The notes under the pieces were generated by a model. It ran no database searches. It saw only the letters and a program-made list of their open reading frames with translations, and had not been told where the DNA came from. From positions 3,596,001 through 3,660,000 of the forward strand of contig NZ_CP050453.1 of the NCBI RefSeq assembly GCF_014171575.1: a DNA stretch of 64,000 nt, written 5' to 3'. How positions within the stretch are numbered: the first letter of the stretch is position 1; the number at the start of each line of letters is the position of its first letter. This DNA is from Microbacterium sp. Se63.02b. Its GTDB lineage: Bacteria; Actinomycetota; Actinomycetes; Actinomycetales; Microbacteriaceae. The translations under genes and the position numbers were made by a program. Positions 62,075 through 64,000 of the stretch are shown in pieces.

Positions 62075-62905
62075 TCAGTCGAGGAAGATGTCGGGGAAGA
62101 GCGCGCTGTCCGGTGTGCCGGGTACTGCCGCGTACCGTGAGAAGTCGGTCACGCCGTCGGCCTCGAGCACGTCCTCGACGATGAGCGTCTGTCCTGTGTA
62201 TGACGCCGCGGGCTTGAGCAGCACGGCATAGGCGGCATCGGCGTAGATGTCGGGGGTGCGGCTCGCCGCCATGACCTTGTCTCCGCCGAGGAGGTTCTGC
62301 ACCGCCGCCGTGGCGATCGTGGTGCGGGGCCACAGCGTGTTGGCGGCGATCCCGTCGCGCGCGAACTCCGCCGCGAGCCCGAGCGTCGCCATGGTCATGC
62401 CGAACTTGGCGAGCGTGTACCCGGTGTGCGCGCCGAGCCACTTCGGGGTGGGGTTGAGGGGCGGCGACAGGGACAGGATGTGCGGGTTCTCGGCGTCCTT
62501 GAGGATCGGCACTGCGGCGCGCGACAGCATGAACGTGCCACGCACGTTGACGTCCTGCATCAGGTCGTACTTCTTGGCGTTCAGGTCGAGCGAGCGCGAC
62601 AGGTCGATCACGCTGGCGTTGTTGATGACGATGTCGATGCCGCCGAACTCGCCCTGCGTCTTCATGACCGCTTCGGTGATGTCGTCGTCGTCGCGCACGT
62701 CGCCCACGATCGGCAGCGCCTGTCCGCCCGCCGCCCTGATCTGCTCGGCGGCGGTGTGGATCGTGCCCTCGAGCTTGGGGTGCGGGGTGTCGGTCTTCGC
62801 GAGCATGGCGATGTTCGCGCCGTCCGCGGCCGCCCGCAGCGCGATCGCGAGTCCGATGCCGCGGCTGCCACCCGACATCAGGATTGTCTTTCCAGCCAGT
62901 GTCAT
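62075..62905 (-). CDS. SDR-family oxidoreductase (HSDL2-like)
   Basis: 276 residues. NAD(P) site MSGGSRGIGLAIALRAA, then VGDVRDDDDI, DIVINNASVI and catalytic ILSLSPPLNPTPKWLGAHTGYTLAKFGM (Tyr, Lys). The sequence AKTDTPHPKLEGTIHTAAEQIRAAGG and the C-terminal AAVPGTPDSALFPDIFLD place it with the HSDL2-like/DHRS branch found near fatty-acid genes. Substrate unknown. AGGAG five bases before ATG 62905. Confidence 0.87.
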   Translation of the reverse strand: MTLAGKTILMSGGSRGIGLAIALRAAADGANIAMLAKTDTPHPKLEGTIHTAAEQIRAAGGQALPIVGDVRDDDDITEAVMKTQGEFGGIDIVINNASVIDLSRSLDLNAKKYDLMQDVNVRGTFMLSRAAVPILKDAENPHILSLSPPLNPTPKWLGAHTGYTLAKFGMTMATLGLAAEFARDGIAANTLWPRTTIATAAVQNLLGGDKVMAASRTPDIYADAAYAVLLKPAASYTGQTLIVEDVLEADGVTDFSRYAAVPGTPDSALFPDIFLD

Positions 62906-62959
62906 GAGTTCTCCTAGGTTCTGATCGCGAGTGCTGTTCGTTCCCGTCGAGGCGTGGGG

Positions 62960-63717
62960 TCAGCGCGGAGCCATGCGGATGGCGCCGTCGAGACGGATGG
63001 TCTCGCCGTTGAGGTAGCCGTTCTCGACGATCTGCTGCACGAGGGCGGCGTATTCGTCGGGGCGACCGAGTCGCGCGGGGAACGGCACCTGCTGGCCGAG
63101 CGAGTCCTGCGCCTCTTGCGGCAGCCCCATCAGCATCGGGGTCTCCATGATGCCGGGCGCGATCGTGCAGACCCGGATGCCGTGCCGGGCGAGCTCGCGG
63201 GCGACCGGGAGCGTCATCGCGTGCACGCCGCCCTTGGATGCGGAGTACGCGGGCTGCCCGATCTGCCCGTCGAACGCGGCGACGCTCGCGGTGTTCACGA
63301 TCACGCCGCGCTCCTCGTCGTGCAGCTCGTTCTTCGCGATCACGGCGGCGGCCTGCGCGATGACATTGAACGTGCCGACCAGGTTGATGCGGATCACGCG
63401 CTCGAAGTCGGCGAGCACGGCGGGATGACCCTCGCGGTCGAGCACCTTGGCGGGGGTGCGATCCCGGCGCAGTTCACCACCACGCGCAGGGGCGCCGCGG
63501 CCTGGGCGGCGGCGACCGCGGCCTCGACCTCTTCGGCACTCGTGACGTCGGCGGCGACGAAGAGCCCGCCGAGCTCGGTCGCGATGTCGGCGCCCTTCGA
63601 CGAGGCGAGATCGATGATCGTGACGTGGGCGCCCGCGGCGACGAGTCGGCGCGCGGTCGCGAGGCCGAGGCCGGAGGCCCCACCGGTGACGAGTGCGCCC
63701 TGTCCGCTGATCTGCAT
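62960..63717 (-). pseudogene. 3-hydroxyacyl-CoA dehydrogenase-type SDR, frame broken as sequenced
   Basis: About 252 residues, type II (HSD10-like) short-chain dehydrogenase. N-terminus [37 protein letters not shown] and [11 protein letters not shown]. One C missing from a C run near 63467 shifts to [29 protein letters not shown], the active site [24 protein letters not shown] (Ser, Tyr, Lys) and ending [17 protein letters not shown]. Probably oxidises 3-hydroxyacyl-CoA esters, together with the upstream-encoded enzymes of acyl-CoA metabolism. AAGGAG before ATG 63717. Confidence 0.87.
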
Positions 63718-63901
63718 CTGATGTTCTCCTTCGAACGTCGACGTGCGACTGGGTTTCAGCCTACGTGGTTCCTGGTTCCACGACGAACCGGGTCGGTGCG
63801 GGTCGAGCGCAGGGAACCGCGTCGGAAGCGAGCCTACGACACCGCCTCGGCGGATGACTCGCTCCGACCTCCCCGTCGCAGGCCTCGGGCAGGATAGGAG
63901 C

Positions 63902-64000
63902 ATGTCGATCCCCGTCGAAGACATCGCCGTGCCCGACCGCGTCCGCCTACTCGCGGGAGACGCCGACCTCGAATGCGTCTGGCGCAACGACTACGGCGGC
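63902..64000 (+). CDS. Aminoglycoside-phosphotransferase-like kinase (partial)
   Basis: The first 33 codons before the right edge, reading MSIPVEDIAVPDRVRLLAG then LECVWRNDYGG. This opening with a WRNxxGG motif is typical of APH(3')-type phosphotransferases and their house-keeping relatives. ATG 63902; CAGGAT six bases upstream may be a -10 of a leaderless mRNA. Only the N-terminal beta strands are visible. Confidence 0.55.
   Translation, partial: MSIPVEDIAVPDRVRLLAGDADLECVWRNDYGG

Noticed and set aside
1..64000. CRISPR arrays, rRNA, tRNA, prophage or plasmid genes.
   Set aside because: I scanned for spaced direct repeats, rRNA-like sequence, tRNA T-loops and integrase or replication motifs and found none I could support.

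Overview
The window is high-GC DNA with strong G/C third-position bias, actinobacterial gene families and many genes that seem to be transcribed without a leader. It most resembles Microbacterium or a close relative in the Microbacteriaceae. This is inferred from gene content; no rRNA, tRNA, CRISPR array, origin or transposase gene was seen. Most genes belong to catabolic operons of a soil or plant-associated heterotroph.

Layout. 1-9.5 kb: electron-transfer flavoprotein (etfB-etfA) with a membrane cytochrome b, a divergent MarR regulator, and a valine/branched-chain acyl-CoA block (mmsA, acyl-CoA dehydrogenase, mmsB, enoyl-CoA hydratase). 9.9-11.9 kb: a monooxygenase-like membrane protein and a stand-alone PheS-like ligase behind a leader that can hide its ribosome binding site. 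11.9-21.2 kb: a pentitol/sugar locus (MFS carrier, SorC regulator, ABC binding protein plus two permeases without ATPase, polyol dehydrogenase, FGGY kinase, AraD epimerase). 21.4-25.7 kb: methylcitrate (propionate) operon gntR-prpD-prpB-prpC. 25.7-31.8 kb: EamA exporter with CGNR regulator, a sugar-acid trio (FAH, SDR, GntR), a cupin, a cysteine desulfhydrase-like enzyme and an ACT-domain protein. 31.8-33.3 kb: a 1.4-kb A/T-richer cassette between 53-bp direct repeats, with a secreted protein and a small membrane protein. 33.3-40.8 kb: aldo/keto reductase, MocR regulator, DUF4407 protein, TetR/quinone reductase pair and rlmN. 40.8-59.2 kb: a myo-inositol catabolic locus (iolD, iolB, iolA, an aldolase, iolC, iolE-like, a Gfo/Idh oxidoreductase, a HutC-type GntR) that also holds a GH38 alpha-mannosidase, a PHP-domain hydrolase and a complete sugar ABC transporter. 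This suggests uptake and breakdown of a mannosylated inositol compound. 59.3-64 kb: an L7/L12-like membrane protein, KDPG aldolase, an ankyrin lipoprotein, a TSUP permease, two short-chain dehydrogenases and the start of a phosphotransferase.

Quality. About 30 frame breaks occur in 18 genes. Nearly all can be repaired by changing one base, usually in a run of G or C, and the flanking codons still encode conserved family sequence. This looks like uncorrected sequencing or assembly error rather than gene decay. Genes whose frame is broken as given are typed pseudogene, but I expect most to be intact in the organism.
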